Below are positions 33,696-43,039 of a stretch of 64,000 nt of DNA, piece by piece (the stretch's first letter is position 1; every line of letters starts with the position of its first letter). The notes beneath the pieces were generated by a model. That model did not search any database, was not told where the DNA came from, and was given only the letters and a program-made list of their open reading frames with translations. Position numbers and translations under genes: made by a program. This DNA is from Thermus thermophilus (GTDB taxonomy: Bacteria > Deinococcota > Deinococci > Deinococcales > Thermaceae), in contig NZ_AP025158.1 of the NCBI RefSeq assembly GCF_019974155.1, positions 496,001 through 560,000 of the forward strand, in the 5' to 3' direction.

Positions 33696-34304
33696 CTAGC
33701 GCCCCTGGCCCCGGCTTTCGGCGAGCTCCTTGAGCCCTTTGAGGTCCAGAAGCTGGATCTTCCCGTATCCGGAGCGGATGTACCCTTCCCGGGCGAGCTC
33801 CCCGATGACCTTGGTCACCGTTTCCCGGACGCTCCCCACCGCGGCCGCCAGCTCGTCGTGGGTGGCCTTGAGCACCACCTTGCCCTCCTCCTCGTGGGCC
33901 AAGGGGGTCTCCAAAAGCTCCAGGAGGGCCGCGGCCATGCGGTTCTTGAGGCGCTGGGTGGCGAGGCGCTCAATCCGGCGGTAGGCCTCGGCCAGGCCCT
34001 GGGAGAGGTGCTGGGCGAGGTCCTTGAGGAGCTCGGGGTCGGGGTTTTCCGGCAGGGGCTCGAGGCGGACGTCCGTGGCGGCCTCGGCGAAGTAGATGCG
34101 CTCCTGGCCGAAGAGGGCCTCTTCGCCGAAGAAGCCCCCGGGGCGGACGAGGCGCAGGGTGAGGGCGTTCCCCTCCTCGTCCACCGCCTCCAGGCGCACC
34201 AGGCCCTCGAGGACCCGGTAGGCCCGGTCCCTGGGCCCCGGCACCCCGGGGTAGAGGATGACGTCCCCCACCTTGAAGCTCACGGTCTCGCGCGCCTGGG
34301 TCAT
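33696..34304 (-). CDS. sdrP: CRP/FNR family transcription activator SdrP
   Basis: 202 residues: effector-type cyclic-nucleotide-like domain (about 1-120), dimer helix, and C-terminal winged helix with ATHDELAAAVGSVRETVTKVIGELAREG. Sequence and length match the T. thermophilus SdrP, an effector-independent activator of stationary-phase and oxidative-stress genes. The frame opens at 34367, but ATG 34304 is the known start. Just upstream a weak TTTACA with TAGCCT 18 bp away (about 34323-34353) is a possible promoter. It heads the cluster with DUF502 and the two-component genes. Confidence 0.93.
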   Translation of the reverse strand: MTQARETVSFKVGDVILYPGVPGPRDRAYRVLEGLVRLEAVDEEGNALTLRLVRPGGFFGEEALFGQERIYFAEAATDVRLEPLPENPDPELLKDLAQHLSQGLAEAYRRIERLATQRLKNRMAAALLELLETPLAHEEEGKVVLKATHDELAAAVGSVRETVTKVIGELAREGYIRSGYGKIQLLDLKGLKELAESRGQGR

Positions 34305-34381
34305 GCCAAACCTCCTTGCCCCCAGGCTAGCACGGGGGCGAGGATTTTGTAAACCTTCGGGTTGCAAAAATCTAGCCCCGG

Positions 34382-34627
34382 CTACCCTCTCCCCTTCCCG
34401 GAAGAGGCCAGGGGGCGCTTCTTCGCCACGGGGAGGAGGCGGTGGGTGGCGATCTCCGCCCTCTCCCCCCGCCCTTCCGCTTCGGCGAGCCTAAGCCGTG
34501 CCCAGAAAAGGGCCATCTCCCACACGGCGCGAAGCCTTTCCTCCAGGGGCACCTCCCGCCACTCCGCCCGGTCGTCGGGGGAGGCGTCCAGGGGGAACCT
34601 GCGGGCCACGGGCCGGATCTCCCTCAT
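34382..34627 (-). CDS. Small protein paired with nucleotidyltransferase
   Basis: 81 residues, charged (Arg/Glu-rich) and helical, with WREVPLEERLRAVWEMALFWARLRLAEAEG; no zinc or DNA-binding motif. The start overlaps the nucleotidyltransferase gene by 4 nt. Such small helical proteins next to single-domain nucleotidyltransferases are common in Thermus and Deinococcus and are often guessed to be toxin-antitoxin partners; not proven. Last gene of the gyrA cluster. Confidence 0.65.
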   Translation of the reverse strand: MREIRPVARRFPLDASPDDRAEWREVPLEERLRAVWEMALFWARLRLAEAEGRGERAEIATHRLLPVAKKRPLASSGKGRG

Positions 34628-35049
34628 TCCAGCTCCTCCAAGTCCCTGAGGTCCACGGGCCGCCCGAAGGCTCGCTTGAGGGCCTTGAAGTCCTCGGGGT
34701 GGACCACGTAGACTTGGACGCCTTCCACCTCGTGCTTCAGGGCCCGGGCGAAGGCCTCGTCAAAGGGGGGCGTTTCCAGGATCACCAGGTCAATGCGGTT
34801 GGGGGCGTAGCCCAGCTGGACCACGCCGGGGCTTGCCAGGTCCTCCACGGTGAGGCCCAGGTCATCCCCTCCGAAGAAGCGGCGGATGGCGGCGAGGACC
34901 CTCGGGGCTTCCTCCGCGTCCACCCAGAGGTCCAGGTCCTTGGTGAAGCGAGGCCGCCCAAAGAAGGCCAGGGCGTACCCGCCGATGACCAGGAACCGGG
35001 CCCCCTCTTGGTGCAGGGCCCGGAGGAAGTCCAGCATGTCCGGGGTCAT
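34624..35049 (-). CDS. Nucleotidyltransferase-fold protein (DUF6036/AbiEii-like)
   Basis: 141 residues with a minimal Pol-beta-type fold: FLVIGGYALAFFGRPRFTKDLDLWVD (residues about 19-44) holds the Gly-Gly, the Arg-x-Thr-Lys-Asp-Leu-Asp metal site, and a later LVILE strand supplies a third acidic residue. It overlaps cutA by 4 nt upstream and the 81-residue gene by 4 nt downstream. It could modify RNA or protein, as in MNT/AbiE-type toxin systems; activity inferred only. Confidence 0.8.
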   Translation of the reverse strand: MTPDMLDFLRALHQEGARFLVIGGYALAFFGRPRFTKDLDLWVDAEEAPRVLAAIRRFFGGDDLGLTVEDLASPGVVQLGYAPNRIDLVILETPPFDEAFARALKHEVEGVQVYVVHPEDFKALKRAFGRPVDLRDLEELE

Positions 35050-35357
35050 CCCGTGTTCTCCCGGAGCCAGTCCAGGTAGGGGCCATGCCCCTCGGCGATG
35101 GGCAGGGCGATGATCTCGGGCACGGTGTAGGGGTGGAGGGCCTTGACCCTCTCCTTGAGCCTAGGGAAGGCGTGGGTGGTGGTCTTGACGAGGAGGAGAA
35201 GCTCCCGGTCCTCCACCACCTCCCCTTGCCAGCGGTAGATGGAGGTGAGGCCGGGGACGATGTTCACGCAGGCGGCCAAGCGCTCCTCCACTAGGGCCTT
35301 GGCGATGCTCCTCGCCACCTCCTCGCTCGGCACCGTGATGAGCACCACCTCTTCCAT
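35046..35357 (-). CDS. cutA: Divalent-cation tolerance protein CutA1
   Basis: A 103-residue PII-like trimeric protein, with IYRWQGEVVEDRELLLLVKTTTHAFPRLKERVKALHPY, the family core. It matches the crystallised T. thermophilus CutA1 closely. The ATG (35357) overlaps the gyrA TGA by one base, so it is translated after gyrA. In vivo role debated; originally linked to copper tolerance. Confidence 0.93.
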   Translation of the reverse strand: MEEVVLITVPSEEVARSIAKALVEERLAACVNIVPGLTSIYRWQGEVVEDRELLLLVKTTTHAFPRLKERVKALHPYTVPEIIALPIAEGHGPYLDWLRENTG

Positions 35358-37774
35358 CACTTCTCCTCCTCCACCACGAAGGCGCTCGCCACCTCGTCGT
35401 CCTCCGGGAGGTTCATCACCTTGACCCCGGCGGTGGCCCGGGAGTACTGCCGGATCTCGGCCACGGGGGTGCGGATGGCGAGGCCCCTACGGGAGAGGAC
35501 CAGGAGGTCCTCCCCACCCCGGACCTTGAGGAGGGCGGCGAGGCGGCCCACCTTGGCGGAGACGGCGTAGGTGATGACCCCCATCCCGCCCCGGCCCTGG
35601 AGGGGGTACTCGGAGAGGGGGGTGCGCTTGCCGTAGCCCCGGGTGCTCACGGAGAGGAGGTCCGCCATCTCCCCGGGCTTCACCACCACCAGGGAGACCA
35701 CGCGGTCCTCGGGCTTCTTGAAGCGGAGGCCGATCACCCCTTGGGTGTCCCGGCCCGTGGCCCGCACCTCCTCCAGGGGGAAGCGGATGGCCTGGCCCTC
35801 TTGGGTGGCCAGGATGGCCTCGTCCTCGAGGTCGGAGAGGGCCACCCCCACCAGGCGGTCCCCCTCCTGGAGCCTTATGGCGATGAGGCCCGCCTGGCCC
35901 AGGTTTTGGTACTCCTTGAGGGCGGTGCGCTTGACGAGGCCCCGCTCGGTGGCGAAGACCAGGTACCCTTCCTGGTCCAGGCCCCGCACGGAGAGGAGGG
36001 CCGCCACCTCCTCGTCCTCGCTTAGGGGAAGGAGGCTTTTCACGTGGACGCCCCGGGCCTGGCGGCCCATCTCGGGAAGCTCGTAGACCTTGAGGCGGTA
36101 GACCCGGCCCCGGTTCGTGAAGAGGAGGAGGTCGTCGTGGGCGTCGGCCACGAAGACGTGGGTGGCCTCGTCTTCCTCCTTGGTCCTGCCCGCCAGAAGC
36201 CCCTTCCCCCCCCGGCCCTGGGCCCGGTAGCTCCCCAGGGGGAGGCGCTTGAGGAAGCCCTGGGCCGTGAGGGTGATGACCATGGGCTCGTCCTCAATCA
36301 GGTCCTCGGGGTTGAAGGTCTCCTCAAACTCGGTGATGAGGGTGCGCCGTTCGTCCCCGTACTTCTCCTTGACCCGGAGGAGGTCGGCCTTGACCTCGGC
36401 GAGGAGGCGGGATTCGTCCTCGAGGATCGCCTTCAGGCGGGCGATCTCCTCCATGAGCCCCCGGTACTCCTCCAAAAGCTTCTCCCGCTCCAGGGCCACG
36501 AGGCGCTGGAGGCGCATGTCCAGGATGGCCTGGGCCTGGGCCTCGCTTAGGCCAAAGCGCTCCATGAGAGCGATGCGGGCCTTGGGGGCGTCCTCGGAGC
36601 CGCGGATCAGGGCGATGACCTCGTCAATGTGGTCCAGGGCGATGAGGAGCCCTTCCAGGATGTGGGCTCTTTCCTCCGCCTTCCTCAGCTCAAAGAGGCT
36701 CTTGCGCCTTAGGACCTCCTTGCGGTGGTCCAGGTAGTGGCGCATGAGCTCCAGGAGGGAGAGGACCTTGGGCTCCCCGTCCACGATGGCGAGGAGGTTC
36801 ACCGTGAAGGAGGTCTGGAGGGCGGTGTGCTTGTAGAGCTGGTTCAGGACCACCTGGGGGTTGGCCCCCCGCTTGAGCTCAATGGCGATCCTCAGGCCTT
36901 GCCGGTCGGACTCGTCCCGGAGGCCCACGATGTCCTCAATTTTCTTGGCCTTGACCAAGGCGGCGATCTGGGCGATGAGGCTCGCCTTGTTCACCTGGTA
37001 GGGGATCTCCGTGACCACCAGGACGGGCCTCTGCCCCTTCTCCTCCACCCGCACCTTGGCCCGCACCTTGAGGCTTCCCCGCCCGGTGGCGTAGGCCTCC
37101 TTGATGCCCTTCTTGGAGAGCTTCCCCCCGGTGGGGAAGTCGGGGCCGGGGAGGTGGCGCATGACCTCTTCCAGGGTGATCCCCGGGTTCTCAATCATGG
37201 CCACCAGGGCGTCCACCACCTCGGAGAGGTTGTGGGGCGGGAGGCTCGTGGCCATGCCCACGGCGATGCCGCTCGCCCCGTTCACCAGGAGGTTGGGGAT
37301 GGCGGCGGGCAGGACCTCGGGCTCTTTCAGGGAGCCATCGTAGTTGGGGCGGAAGTCCACCGTCTCCTTGTCTATGTCCAAAAGCATCTCCGCCCCGATG
37401 GGGGAGAGCCTCGCCTCGGTGTAGCGCTGGGCCGCCGGGGGGTCGCCGTCTATGGAGCCGAAGTTCCCCTGGCCGTCCATGAGGGGGTAGCGGAGGTTCC
37501 AGGGCTGGGCCATGCGCACCAGGGCGTCGTAGATGGCGGCGTCCCCGTGGGGGTGGTACTTGCCCATGACCTCGCCCACGATCTTGGCGCTCTTCACGTG
37601 CTTGCGCCCCGGCAGGACCCCTTCTTGGTAGGCGCCGAAGAGGATCCGCCGCTGGACCGGCTTGAGCCCGTCCCGCACGTCGGGCAGGGCCCGGTCCACG
37701 ATGACGGACATGGCGTAGTTGATGAAGCTCTGCTTGAGTTCCTCGGTGATTTCTACAGGCAGTACCTGGGCCAT
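35357..37774 (-). CDS. gyrA: DNA gyrase subunit A
   Basis: ATP-dependent negative supercoiling of DNA with GyrB. 805 residues: breakage-reunion domain with catalytic Tyr118 in AQRYTEARL, quinolone-region [18 protein letters not shown] (71-88), then coiled-coil gate and a C-terminal beta-pinwheel of six repeated blades, including QGRGGKGL, the GyrA box. The normal full length and the conserved box favour gyrase over Topo IV. Promoter with extended -10 at 37809-37817, and a short hairpin (37788-37801) before the ribosome-binding site. Confidence 0.97.
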   Translation of the reverse strand: MAQVLPVEITEELKQSFINYAMSVIVDRALPDVRDGLKPVQRRILFGAYQEGVLPGRKHVKSAKIVGEVMGKYHPHGDAAIYDALVRMAQPWNLRYPLMDGQGNFGSIDGDPPAAQRYTEARLSPIGAEMLLDIDKETVDFRPNYDGSLKEPEVLPAAIPNLLVNGASGIAVGMATSLPPHNLSEVVDALVAMIENPGITLEEVMRHLPGPDFPTGGKLSKKGIKEAYATGRGSLKVRAKVRVEEKGQRPVLVVTEIPYQVNKASLIAQIAALVKAKKIEDIVGLRDESDRQGLRIAIELKRGANPQVVLNQLYKHTALQTSFTVNLLAIVDGEPKVLSLLELMRHYLDHRKEVLRRKSLFELRKAEERAHILEGLLIALDHIDEVIALIRGSEDAPKARIALMERFGLSEAQAQAILDMRLQRLVALEREKLLEEYRGLMEEIARLKAILEDESRLLAEVKADLLRVKEKYGDERRTLITEFEETFNPEDLIEDEPMVITLTAQGFLKRLPLGSYRAQGRGGKGLLAGRTKEEDEATHVFVADAHDDLLLFTNRGRVYRLKVYELPEMGRQARGVHVKSLLPLSEDEEVAALLSVRGLDQEGYLVFATERGLVKRTALKEYQNLGQAGLIAIRLQEGDRLVGVALSDLEDEAILATQEGQAIRFPLEEVRATGRDTQGVIGLRFKKPEDRVVSLVVVKPGEMADLLSVSTRGYGKRTPLSEYPLQGRGGMGVITYAVSAKVGRLAALLKVRGGEDLLVLSRRGLAIRTPVAEIRQYSRATAGVKVMNLPEDDEVASAFVVEEEK

Positions 37775-37808
37775 AGCGCTCCTAGAAGGCGTTTAGACGC
37801 CACCCTCC

Positions 37809-37817
37809 ATTATAGCA
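37809..37817 (-). promoter_or_regulatory. gyrA promoter with extended -10
   Basis: Minus strand: TG at 37816-37817, one base, then a perfect TATAAT (37809-37814). The -35 at 17 bp is poor (TTATTC), which fits an extended -10 promoter. A 9-base direct repeat GAATAAACG/GGAATAAAC lies just upstream (37832-37850 region). Confidence 0.7.
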
Positions 37818-37849
37818 CCGGGGGTCTTCGCGAATAAACGGGAATAAAC

Positions 37850-38299
37850 TCAGAAACCTTCGCCCCCTACCTCCAGGGTTTCCGCCAGGTAGACCAGGGC
37901 CAGCTTGTAGGAGAGGGGCCCGAAGCCGGAGACCACGCCCCGGCAGGCCGAGGCGGTGACGGAGTGCTGGCGGAAGGGCTCCCGGGCGTGGAGGTTGGTG
38001 AGGTGGACCTCCACCACGGGGAGGGGTTGGGCGCGGATGGCGTCCAGGAGGGCGTAGGAGTAGTGGGTGAGCGCCCCGGGGTTGAGGACGATGGCCAAAA
38101 ACCCCTCTTGGTGGGCCTGCTGCACCCACTCAATGAGCTGGCCCTCGTAGTTCGTCTGGCGGAAGACCACCCCGAGGCCGAGCTCCGCTCCCCAGGCCTC
38201 GCAGAGGGCCTCGAGCTCCTCCAAGGTGGTGCGCCCGTAGACCTCGGGTTCCCGCCTGCCCAGAAGGTTCAGGTTGGGTCCGTTCAGGATGAGGACCAT
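37850..38299 (-). CDS. aroQ: 3-dehydroquinate dehydratase, type II
   Basis: Third shikimate-pathway step by the dodecameric type II enzyme. 149 residues with VLILNGPNLNLLGRREPEVYG (residues 2-22, contains the flexible catalytic loop), NYEGQLIEWV, LNPGALTHYSYALLDA, EVHLTNLHAREPFR and SACRGVVSGFG. It is isolated from the aroBKC cluster. It faces away from the LysM gene with 29 bp between. Confidence 0.96.
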   Translation of the reverse strand: MVLILNGPNLNLLGRREPEVYGRTTLEELEALCEAWGAELGLGVVFRQTNYEGQLIEWVQQAHQEGFLAIVLNPGALTHYSYALLDAIRAQPLPVVEVHLTNLHAREPFRQHSVTASACRGVVSGFGPLSYKLALVYLAETLEVGGEGF

Positions 38300-38316
38300 A
38301 GGGGCTCCTTTCCCCC

Positions 38317-38322
38317 TAGGAT
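38317..38322 (+). promoter_or_regulatory. -10 element of the LysM-M23 gene
   Basis: TAGGAT, 6 nt before the ATG at 38329, in the 29-bp divergent gap to aroQ. Leaderless arrangement. Confidence 0.45.
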
Positions 38323-38328
38323 AAGCCC

Positions 38329-39296
38329 ATGGGACGCCTTTTGGGGTTGGTGGCCTTCCTCGCCCTCGCCTGGGCCCAGGTCCACGTGGTGGCCCCGGGG
38401 GAAACCCTCTTCGCCATCGCCAAGCGCTACGGCACCACGGTGGAAGCCCTCGCCCGGACCAACGGGCTTGAGGACCCGAATCGCATTCAGGTAGGGCAGA
38501 GGCTTTGGGTCCGCCCCTTCCTGGAGTTCCCCCTGCCCCGGGGAAAGGCCCTCGTGGCGCCTCCCGTCCAGGGAAAGGCCTTCGGCCTCAAGGTGGAGGG
38601 CTACCGGGAAGGGTACGCCGAGTTCCTGGGGGTTAGGGTGCCCCTCTTTTCCCAGGGGGGCGTCCTTTGGGGCCTCCTCCCGGTGCCCGCCCTGGCGGAG
38701 CCCAAGGCTTCTCCCTTGCGCCTTTTCCTGGACGGGGAGGACTCCTCCTCTCCCTTCCCGTCGCCCCCGGAGGGTACGGCCAGGAGGCCCTGGCCCTCTC
38801 CCCGGGCCTCAAGGCCCTCCTCCAGGACCCCGCCCTGAAGGCCGAGCGGGAGAAGGTGGTGGCGGCCTGCCCCCGGGAGGGCCCCGTGCCCTGGGGCCTT
38901 GCCTTCCGGCCCCCCCTCTCGGGGCGGACCACCAGCCCCTTCGGCGTGCGGAGGCGCTACGGGGACCTCTTCACCTCCTACCACGAGGGCCTGGACTACG
39001 CCGTACCTCCCGGTACCCCGGTGAAGGCGGTGGCGGACGGGGTGGTGGTCCTCTCGGAGAGGCTCAAGGTGCGGGGCGAGGCGGTGGTGGTGGCCCACGG
39101 GGCGGGGCTTTGCACGGGGTACTGGCACCTGGAGGCGCGGAAGGTGCGCCCAAGGGATAGGGTGCGGGCGGGGCAGGTGCTGGGGCTTTCGGGGAGCACG
39201 GGGCTTTCCACGGGGCCCCACCTGCACCTGGAGGTGCGCCTTTTCGGGGTGCCCGTGGACCCGGGTCCCTTCTTCGTTGGCCTACCCCTCCCCTAG
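38329..39296 (+). pseudogene. LysM domain / M23 peptidoglycan endopeptidase, frameshifted
   Basis: A cell-wall hydrolase: signal peptide (1-16), LysM (about 17-64, [28 protein letters not shown] read as separate parts), a linker, and an M23 zinc peptidase domain with SPFGVRRRYGDLFTSYHEGLDYAVPPGTPV and TGPHLHLEVRLFG. The two halves are in different frames: the first runs 38329 to a stop at 38838, the second continues to 39296. Adding one G to the GGGG run at 38734-38737 joins them into a 322-residue protein with no other change. It could be a true mutation or a homopolymer miscall. Confidence 0.85.
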
Positions 39297-40511
39297 GCGG
39301 AGGAGGGAGAGGACCTCCACGTGGTGGGTGAAGGGGAAGAAGTCGTAGGGGCGGGCGAAGGCCAGGCGGTAGCCCTCCCGGGCGAGCTCCCCCACGTCCC
39401 GGGCCCAGGTGGCCGGGTCGCAGGCCACGTAGAGGATCTCCCGGGGGCGGGTCTCCTTGAGGTAAGCCCGCACCTCAGGGGAAAGCCCCGCCCGGGGCGG
39501 GTCCACCACCACGAGGTCAAAGGCGCCCAGGGCCTCGGCCTTGCGGGCGTCCATGCGGAGAAAGCGGACGTTTTCTGCCCCAAGCCGCTTCCGGTCCATC
39601 TCCCCCCGCCGCACCGCCTCCTTGCTGATCTCCACCGCCACCACCTCCTCGTAGCGGGGGGAGAGGAGGAGGGAGAAGAGGCCCGATCCGGCGTAAAGCT
39701 CCAGGGCCCGCCTTCCCCCCAAGACCAGGGTGCGGGCCTCCTCCAAGAGGGCCCCCGCCGCCAGGGGGTTCACCTGGCTGAAGCTTTCCACACTCACCGT
39801 GGCCTTGAGCGGGCCGAAGGCCTCAAGAAGGGTGCGCTCCCCGGCGAGGGGCGTGACCCGGCCCCGGAAGCGCCCCTTGGGGGAGGGCTCGGCCCAGACC
39901 ACCCCGGCGAAGCCCTCTTGCACCAGGGCCTTGGCGGGGCGCTTCAGGGCCTCGAGGACCCCCCCGACGAGGCCGAGGAGGACCTTGCCCTCTAGGAGGC
40001 TTCCCCTAAGGGCCACCTCCTCCACGGGGAGGGGCCAGAGCTTTAGGACGTCAAAAGCCCAGGCCAAGGGCTCGGCGAGGAGGGGGTCCTTCTCCAGGCG
40101 GTAGAGCTCGTGGCTTTCCGGCAGGCGGTAGGCGAGCCCTCCCAGGGGGTGGCGGGCATATTGGGCGGCGGTGCGGTAGGCGAGGGGCCTGGGGGAGGGG
40201 CGGATGGGGGCCAAGGGGGCCTCCAGCTTGGCGACCCGCTCCAGGGCGTCCCTTACCAGGGCCTCCTTCAAGGGGAGTTGGGCCTCGTAGACAAGGGGGA
40301 GGTCGGCGGAAGGGGGAAGGGGCTCGGGGTAGCGGCCGGGATGGGGCTCGAGGATCTCCGGGGCCTCCAGGAAGAGGGCGCCCCTTTTCCGCTTGGGCTC
40401 CCCCCGCACCAGCTCCCCGGGGAGGGCCCCCTTCACCAGGACCACCCCCCTTTCGGTGCGGGCCAGGCCGTACCCCCCGGGCACCAGTTTCTCCACGCGA
40501 AAGGTCAGCAC
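39282..40511 (-). CDS. RNA (uracil-C5) methyltransferase, TrmA/RlmD family without iron-sulfur site
   Basis: 409 residues: N-terminal TRAM-like domain (about 1-60), then a SAM methyltransferase domain with [40 protein letters not shown] and [13 protein letters not shown], the only cysteine in the protein and the expected nucleophile. The region that holds four iron-sulfur cysteines in RlmD has none here. GTG start, with TAGGGT (40518-40523) 6 nt upstream. Converges on the LysM-M23 gene (15-nt overlap). Confidence 0.88.
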   Translation of the reverse strand: MLTFRVEKLVPGGYGLARTERGVVLVKGALPGELVRGEPKRKRGALFLEAPEILEPHPGRYPEPLPPSADLPLVYEAQLPLKEALVRDALERVAKLEAPLAPIRPSPRPLAYRTAAQYARHPLGGLAYRLPESHELYRLEKDPLLAEPLAWAFDVLKLWPLPVEEVALRGSLLEGKVLLGLVGGVLEALKRPAKALVQEGFAGVVWAEPSPKGRFRGRVTPLAGERTLLEAFGPLKATVSVESFSQVNPLAAGALLEEARTLVLGGRRALELYAGSGLFSLLLSPRYEEVVAVEISKEAVRRGEMDRKRLGAENVRFLRMDARKAEALGAFDLVVVDPPRAGLSPEVRAYLKETRPREILYVACDPATWARDVGELAREGYRLAFARPYDFFPFTHHVEVLSLLRLGEG

Positions 40512-40536
40512 CCCTCTACCCTAGTCCCTTTGGCGC

Positions 40537-40542
40537 TATGAT
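40537..40542 (+). promoter_or_regulatory. -10 element of the LuxR-type regulator
   Basis: TATGAT, 6 nt before GTG 40549; probable leaderless transcript. Confidence 0.45.
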
Positions 40543-40548
40543 GGAAGG

Positions 40549-41196
40549 GTGATCCGGGTTCTTCTGGCGGACGACCACGCCCTCTTCCGTCAGGGGCTGA
40601 AAAGCCTTCTGGAGGCCGAGGGGGACTTCCGGGTGGTGGGGGAGGCCAAGGACGGATGGGAGGCCTTGCGCCACGCCCTGGAGACCAAGCCCGACGTGAT
40701 CCTCATGGACATCCAGATGCCGGGCCTGGACGGGGTGCAGGCCACCCAGGCCATCCTCAAGGAGTGGCCCCAGGCCAAGGTCATCATGCTCACCATGTAC
40801 CGCCAGGACGCCTACGTCTTTGAGGCGGTGAAGGCGGGGGCCCGGGGCTACCTTCTCAAGGACGTGGACGCGAGGGAGCTGGTGGACGCTATCCGCCGCG
40901 TCCACGCAGGGGAGGTGCTTCTGGACGCGGAGCTTGCCGGGCACATCATCCAGGACTTCCGCGCCAAGAAGGAGGCCAGCCAGCCGCTCCACGCCGAGCT
41001 TTCCGAGCGTGAGGTCCAGATTCTGAGGCTGGTGGCCCAGGGGTACACCAACCAGGAGATCGCCGCCGAGCTCCAGCTTTCCGAGAAGACGGTGCGCAAC
41101 CGCCTTTCGGAGATCTTCCAGAAGCTTCACCTCAACAACCGGACCCAGGCGGCCCTTTACGCCATCCGGGAGGGGTTGGCGAGGCCCGAAGAGTGA
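40549..41196 (+). CDS. Response regulator, NarL/FixJ (LuxR) family
   Basis: 215 residues: receiver domain with [28 protein letters not shown] (phospho-Asp about 55) and [12 protein letters not shown], then a GerE/LuxR helix-turn-helix with [40 protein letters not shown]. No cognate histidine kinase gene is nearby, so it is an orphan. Its TGA overlaps the next gene start (GTG at 41193) by 4 nt. Confidence 0.94.
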   Translation: MIRVLLADDHALFRQGLKSLLEAEGDFRVVGEAKDGWEALRHALETKPDVILMDIQMPGLDGVQATQAILKEWPQAKVIMLTMYRQDAYVFEAVKAGARGYLLKDVDARELVDAIRRVHAGEVLLDAELAGHIIQDFRAKKEASQPLHAELSEREVQILRLVAQGYTNQEIAAELQLSEKTVRNRLSEIFQKLHLNNRTQAALYAIREGLARPEE

Positions 41197-42185
41197 GGGT
41201 TGAGGACCCGCGGCGCTACCTCCTGGAGCTCGCCCCCCTTGCGGGGGAGGAGGCGAGGGGGGACTACGTGGCCTCGAGGCTCCCCGGGGCCCGGAGGGAC
41301 GGCCTCGGCAACGTCTGGGCCGGGGAGGGGAAGGTCCTCCTCCTGGCCCACCTGGACACCGTCCTCCCCCCGAAGCCCCCTAGGCAGGTGGGCGAGCGGC
41401 TCTACGCCCCGGGGGTGGGGGACAACACGAGCGGGGTGGCCGTCCTCCTCTCCCTCCCCGAGCTTCCCGGGGTGGTGCGGGGCTTCACCGTGGGGGAGGA
41501 GGGCCTCGGCAACCTCAAGGGGGCGCGGGCTTTGGTGGAGGCCCTCTCCCCCGAGGTGGTGGTGGCCGTGGACGGGTACCTCCCCGGGGTGGTGGACCGG
41601 GCCCTGGGTTCCGTGCGCCTCCGGGTCCGGCTCCAGGGGCCCGGGGGCCACGCCTGGGGGGACAGGCGGCTTCCCCACCCCGTCTTCGCCCTGGCGGAGG
41701 GGCTTTGCCGCGTCCGCGCCCTGGTGGAGGGGCGGGAGGACGCGAGCGTGAACGCGAGCGGCCTCGAGGGCGGCCAGGCGGTGAACGCCATCCCCCAGGA
41801 GGCGGCCTGCCTCCTGGAGGTCCGGGCCCTGGAGGAGGCGGCCCTGGCCGCCCTGCTCCAAGGGGTGGAGGCGGCCTTCGCCGAGGCCGCACGGGCCCAC
41901 CGGGTCGGGCTCGCCCTCGAGGTCTTGGGCAGGCGGCCTGCGGGCCGGACCGCCACGCCCCGCCTCCTTCAGGCGGCGGAGAGGGCTTTGGCGGAGGTGG
42001 GGGAAAGGCCCCAGTGGCTTCCCGGCTCCACCGACGCCAGCGCCGCCATTGAGCGGGGCATCCCCGCCTTGGGCTTCGGGGTGTACCGGGGCGGGGGGCC
42101 CACACCCCGGGGGAGTGGGTCCTGCCGAGTAGCCTCCTGGAGGGCCAGCGGGCCCTCCTCGCCCTCCTCCGCGGGCTTGGCGTAG
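41193..42185 (+). CDS. M20-family metallopeptidase/deacylase, frameshifted near the 3' end
   Basis: A two-metal amidohydrolase: [12 protein letters not shown] (metal His and Asp), [25 protein letters not shown] (catalytic Glu pair), the lid domain (about 145-260), and [19 protein letters not shown]. The normal end, which contains the last metal ligand in His-Thr-Pro-Gly-Glu-Trp-Val, is in another frame: adding one G to the G-run at 42093-42098 restores it and moves the stop to 42188-42190 (332 residues). As read, about 32 residues are replaced. Substrate unknown; related to acetylornithine/LysW-type deacylases. Confidence 0.8.
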   Translation: MRVEDPRRYLLELAPLAGEEARGDYVASRLPGARRDGLGNVWAGEGKVLLLAHLDTVLPPKPPRQVGERLYAPGVGDNTSGVAVLLSLPELPGVVRGFTVGEEGLGNLKGARALVEALSPEVVVAVDGYLPGVVDRALGSVRLRVRLQGPGGHAWGDRRLPHPVFALAEGLCRVRALVEGREDASVNASGLEGGQAVNAIPQEAACLLEVRALEEAALAALLQGVEAAFAEAARAHRVGLALEVLGRRPAGRTATPRLLQAAERALAEVGERPQWLPGSTDASAAIERGIPALGFGVYRGGGPTPRGSGSCRVASWRASGPSSPSSAGLA

Positions 42186-42196
42186 GATAAGGCGGT

Positions 42197-43039
42197 ATGC
42201 GCGTCGGCTTGGTCCACGGCTTCCTCTCCCGCCGCTACCTGGACTTCTGGCGGGCCTACCTCGAGGCCCTGGGCGTGGAGGTGGTGGAGGCCGCGCCTCC
42301 TCCCTCCCACCTCCCCTTCTGCCTTCCTGTGCAGCGCCTCCTCGCCCAGGTGGAGGCCCTGAAGGAAGCGGGGGTGGACTACCTTCTCCTTCCCGACCTG
42401 CAGGGCGGGGTGGAGTCGGAGCGGGGCGGAGGGCAGTGCCCCTGGCTTTTGGACCTGGAGGCCACCCTCCTCCGCTACTTCCCCGGCCTGCCCCCGGTGC
42501 TCAAGGTTCCGGCGGAGCTCTCCGAGCGGGTTTTGGGCCGGGCAGGGGAGGTGGGCCAGCTCCTCGTCCGCAACCCCATGCTCGTGGGCCGGGCCTTGGA
42601 CCGTACCCGGAGGCTCCTCAAGCCCCCCCCGCCCCTTCCCACGCCCCAGGGGAGCGTGGGGGTCGTGGCCCAGCCCTACCTCCTGGAGGAGCCCGCCTTC
42701 CGCCGGGAGGTGGAGGCGGCCCTGAGGGCCCATGGCCTCGAGGCCTACTTCCCCGACCTTCCCCCCGAGCGGCTTCGGGAGGAAGCGGACCGGCTTCTCC
42801 CCGTGGACCTGCCCACGGACCGGGAGCTTGTGGGGGCGATCCACTACCTGGGGCGGCTCGGCCGGGTCAAGGGCCTCGCCCTGGTGGTTTCCTACGCCTG
42901 CCCCCCCATCCCGGGCCTCATGCGCAAGGCGGCCCGGCGCCTGGGCAAGCCCTACCGCCTCCTCACCCTGGGGGAGGACTGGCAGGAGCCCCTCGCCGCC
43001 CTCAAGGCGGAGATGGAAAAGGGCGACCGGGGGGGCTAG
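42197..43039 (+). CDS. 2-hydroxyacyl-CoA dehydratase component-like protein (DUF2229-like)
   Basis: 280 residues resembling the DUF2229/HgdB-related subunits: CLPVQRLLAQVEALKEAGVDYLLLPDLQGG and GGQCPWLLDLEATLLRYFPG, with cysteines at about 39 and 79 that could bind a metal cluster, and LALVVSYACPPIPGLMRKAARRLGKPYRLLTLGE, in the style of these proteins. The usual activator subunit is not nearby. Function uncertain; it follows the M20 gene by a few bases and is likely co-transcribed. Confidence 0.6.
   Translation: MRVGLVHGFLSRRYLDFWRAYLEALGVEVVEAAPPPSHLPFCLPVQRLLAQVEALKEAGVDYLLLPDLQGGVESERGGGQCPWLLDLEATLLRYFPGLPPVLKVPAELSERVLGRAGEVGQLLVRNPMLVGRALDRTRRLLKPPPPLPTPQGSVGVVAQPYLLEEPAFRREVEAALRAHGLEAYFPDLPPERLREEADRLLPVDLPTDRELVGAIHYLGRLGRVKGLALVVSYACPPIPGLMRKAARRLGKPYRLLTLGEDWQEPLAALKAEMEKGDRGG

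Noticed and set aside
42201-42330. 2-hydroxyacyl-CoA dehydratase activity for the 280-residue protein
   Set aside because: No activator subunit or full cysteine set is present, so only a family-like label is given.
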